Of a stretch of DNA of 7,311 nt, positions 5,608 through 7,311 are shown piece after piece. Numbering within the stretch: the first letter of the stretch is position 1; each line of letters opens with the position of its first letter. Under the pieces are notes generated by a model. It had not been told where the DNA came from. It saw only the letters and a program-made list of their open reading frames with translations, and did no database searches. The DNA lies in the NCBI GenBank assembly GCA_024763115.1, contig JANTGB010000105.1, positions 1 to 7,311 of the forward strand, read 5' to 3'. The translations under genes were made by a program, and so were the position numbers. The DNA is from Desulfobulbaceae bacterium (lineage in GTDB: Bacteria; Desulfobacterota; Desulfobulbia; Desulfobulbales; SURF-16).

Positions 5608-7137
5608 TCACTCGCAAATTTCATCAGGCCCCAGGCGGTTATGATCAAGTCCGGCGTAAAAATTAATCCATGAAGAGGTACGGTTTAAGGCCCAGTTGCG
5701 GGGCGGCAGAAGTTTTTCTTTAAATTCCCGGCATTCATCTGCCGAGAGTCTTTCGTAAACCTTGACATAATGACAGCGTTTTTTGCCGGGATAGACTTCG
5801 CACCAGCCATCCCGGCTGCCACCGCAGGGGCCGTTTAATAAAAATTTAGCGCAGCCTGACTGCGGACATAAAAAGGCCTGGTCAGCCAAGGTGCAGTCAC
5901 CGCAGTCTTTACAGTGAAAAAGTAAAACTTTTGTAAGCATTTCACCCCGCCGAAACAGCGCCGGGACTTTCTGCTCCAGAAAAAAACAACTTTTGCGGGC
6001 CGAAGAAAACAACAGCCCCTGGGGATCAAAGGCCAGATTATGGGTTAAATGGCCCAGCAAAAGGCCGGGGCCTGTTTTGCTCTTTTTTTTGATTTTTACC
6101 GGCTCAGACTTATTAAGTCCGGTTTTTTCATCCCTCTGATAATAAAAGAAATTCCGGGAGGGCCAAAAGTTCATTTCTTCAATAAATTCCGGCCAGGAAT
6201 CAGCCAGTTCAGCAAATTTATTCAGCATAAAATCAAGATTGGCAAAAGTCAGCCCCGGCCCGCCGATATGAGCACCGTCATAGCCCAGTCCCTTTAAGAC
6301 TGCCAGCAGCTTTGCCCCACGCAGCAGGCGGGCCCTGCGGCCTTTATCGGCGGATTCAGCCTCTTTGACCATCAGCCGGTCAAGTTCTGCAGGGATAACA
6401 CAGCCCGGCACCAGGCCCCGGCGCATGATTTTCAATACTGCCGGATTGGGGATAAAAACATTGCCCAGCACCGGGATATCCAGCCTGTTATCCTGCAGAT
6501 AAAACAGAACTTCCTGGAATTTGCGGGCGGCAAAACCAACCTGGGTAATGACAAAATCAGCTCCTGCCGCGATTTTACGGTGCAATTTATAATATTGCAT
6601 CATAAGCTCGGCTTCGCCCGACTTAAACGGGGAAAGCGCCACGCCCTTGAAAAAGGAGGTACAGGGCATGGGCTTAGGGGCAAAGCCGCCCTGGTTCATC
6701 CGGCTTAACATGGCAACCATCTGGACGGAATCAAGATCAAAAACCGGTTTGGCATGACCGCAATAGCCTTGTTTGGGATAATCGCCGCTGATAACCAGAA
6801 GATTATTCAGCCCGGCCCTTTCCCAGCCGAACAGCAGGCTTTCCATCTGGTTGCGGTTTTTGTCCTTGCCGGAAAAATGATTAATCACGTCAAGGCCCAT
6901 CTGGAAGATATCAAGCCCCAGCACCTCCGGAGACAGGGCCGGATGACCACCGGCATTTTCAGTGATGCTCACCGCCTTGATCCTGCCGTCTATGGCTATT
7001 TCTCTGGCCAGGCTGAGAATACGGGAATATTCTTTGCCCCTGCCGCCCCGGCTGGGTACCAGTTCAAAGGTCAGGGTAAATTCCGCCGGATCAGACAGGG
7101 AACGGCGGAATGATGATTGAGGCTCAGTGCTTGTCAT
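5608..7137 (-). CDS. metF: Methylene-THF reductase with fused MetV-type C-terminal domain
   Basis: This 509-residue cytoplasmic protein combines the two halves of the methylene-tetrahydrofolate reductase system. Residues about 20-310 form the MetF flavin barrel: TFELVPSRG (Glu25), VSITENAGGHP (56-66), LLVISGDYP (113-121, Asp119), AGADFVITQVGF (191-202, Gln199) and LGNVFIPN (224-231) match conserved MTHFR stretches, including the expected catalytic Glu, Asp and Gln. A Lys-rich linker (345-354) leads to a Cys-rich domain: CKDCGDC (409-415), Cys424, Cys429, LNGPCGGSRDGWCE (Cys438, Cys446), Cys455 and PPRNW. This is the same arrangement as the C-terminal half of the stand-alone MetV at 615-1283. 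The fused part lacks MetV's N-terminal GCRGC domain. The start is uncertain: the ATG at 7137 has no clear Shine-Dalgarno, and the first 18 residues lie before the conserved domain. It is separated from purF by 403 nt and is probably its own unit. Confidence 0.9.
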   Translation of the reverse strand: MTSTEPQSSFRRSLSDPAEFTLTFELVPSRGGRGKEYSRILSLAREIAIDGRIKAVSITENAGGHPALSPEVLGLDIFQMGLDVINHFSGKDKNRNQMESLLFGWERAGLNNLLVISGDYPKQGYCGHAKPVFDLDSVQMVAMLSRMNQGGFAPKPMPCTSFFKGVALSPFKSGEAELMMQYYKLHRKIAAGADFVITQVGFAARKFQEVLFYLQDNRLDIPVLGNVFIPNPAVLKIMRRGLVPGCVIPAELDRLMVKEAESADKGRRARLLRGAKLLAVLKGLGYDGAHIGGPGLTFANLDFMLNKFAELADSWPEFIEEMNFWPSRNFFYYQRDEKTGLNKSEPVKIKKKSKTGPGLLLGHLTHNLAFDPQGLLFSSARKSCFFLEQKVPALFRRGEMLTKVLLFHCKDCGDCTLADQAFLCPQSGCAKFLLNGPCGGSRDGWCEVYPGKKRCHYVKVYERLSADECREFKEKLLPPRNWALNRTSSWINFYAGLDHNRLGPDEICE

Positions 7138-7216
7138 ATTGTTATAATTACTGTTTTAATTTCAATCCGGAAATGGTACATAGATTTTAAAAGTTCTCAG
7201 GGAATATAAAAATGTC

Positions 7217-7311
7217 GTAACTACTCACAGGGCACCGCATATTTCCGCGATCAGCCTGGCTTACATAGCACCAGTATGCTGCACCAGTCTGATCACGAAA
7301 ATCTACGGCAC
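7217..7311 (-). repeat. Dispersed repeat copy R5, inverted, cut by the window edge
   Basis: It begins with GTAACTACTCACAGGGC (7217-7233), the family end, and continues through the CCGCATATTTCCGCGATCAG stretch and the palindrome (about 7246-7297). It is the reverse complement of the right half of R4: over the 50 bases from 7249 to 7298 the two align without gaps at 37 of 50 positions. It lies upstream of the metF-fusion gene, in the opposite orientation to R2, R3 and R4, and runs out of the window. The 79 bases between it and the metF start show no clear promoter. Confidence 0.8.

Noticed and set aside
7138..7175. Possible promoter TTGAAA/TATAAC upstream of the metF fusion
   Set aside because: The boxes are only 13 nt apart and the -10 box lies 3 nt from the ATG, so the geometry does not fit a normal promoter.

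Overview
The window looks like part of the genome of a strictly anaerobic, Gram-negative bacterium, most likely a Desulfobacterota (former Deltaproteobacteria) relative. The reasons are a Wood-Ljungdahl-type methylene-tetrahydrofolate reductase module linked to HdrC- and MvhD-like electron carriers, a rubredoxin, an iron-sulfur-type PurF, and a KdsD for the Kdo of lipopolysaccharide. The taxonomic placement is inference from gene content, not a database result.

Layout. On the + strand at the left edge are the last codons of a small Cys-rich protein (1-84) and a rubredoxin gene (109-267) with its own terminator. Everything else is on the - strand. Read in the direction of transcription, from right to left, it is: a MetF protein with a fused MetV-like C-terminal domain (7137-5608); purF (5204-3792) and kdsD (3765-2794), 26 nt apart; then, behind a good sigma70-like promoter (2674-2702), an HdrC-like four-cluster protein (2413-1853), an MvhD-like protein (1702-1280) and a stand-alone MetV (1283-615). 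A 13-bp stem-loop at 551-581 closes this last operon where it converges on the rubredoxin unit.

How the genes fit together. In acetogens such as Moorella, MetF reduces methylene-THF in a complex with zinc/iron-sulfur MetV, HdrABC and MvhD. Here hdrC, mvhD and metV form one unit, but hdrA, hdrB and a metF directly after metV are absent from the locus. A MetF that carries its own MetV-type domain lies 4.3 kb upstream, beyond two housekeeping genes. PurF (first committed step of purine synthesis) and KdsD (arabinose-5-phosphate isomerase for Kdo) have no evident functional link to the one-carbon genes.

The most unusual feature is non-coding. Almost every gap of more than 100 bp holds a copy or fragment of one dispersed repeat family. 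Full copies are about 185-235 bp and are bounded by inverted copies of an 11-bp end, GTAACTGCTCA. Inside they carry a short stem-loop, a 25-bp motif containing AGGTAAGCGACC and GAGACTCC (triplicated in tandem at 5366-5440), and a long imperfect palindrome. Two copies differ by paired substitutions that keep the palindrome's base pairs. One copy lies entirely within the predicted 5' leader of the hdrC-mvhD-metV operon and another separates hdrC from mvhD. The family resembles a MITE- or REP-like element, and I cannot match it to a named one.
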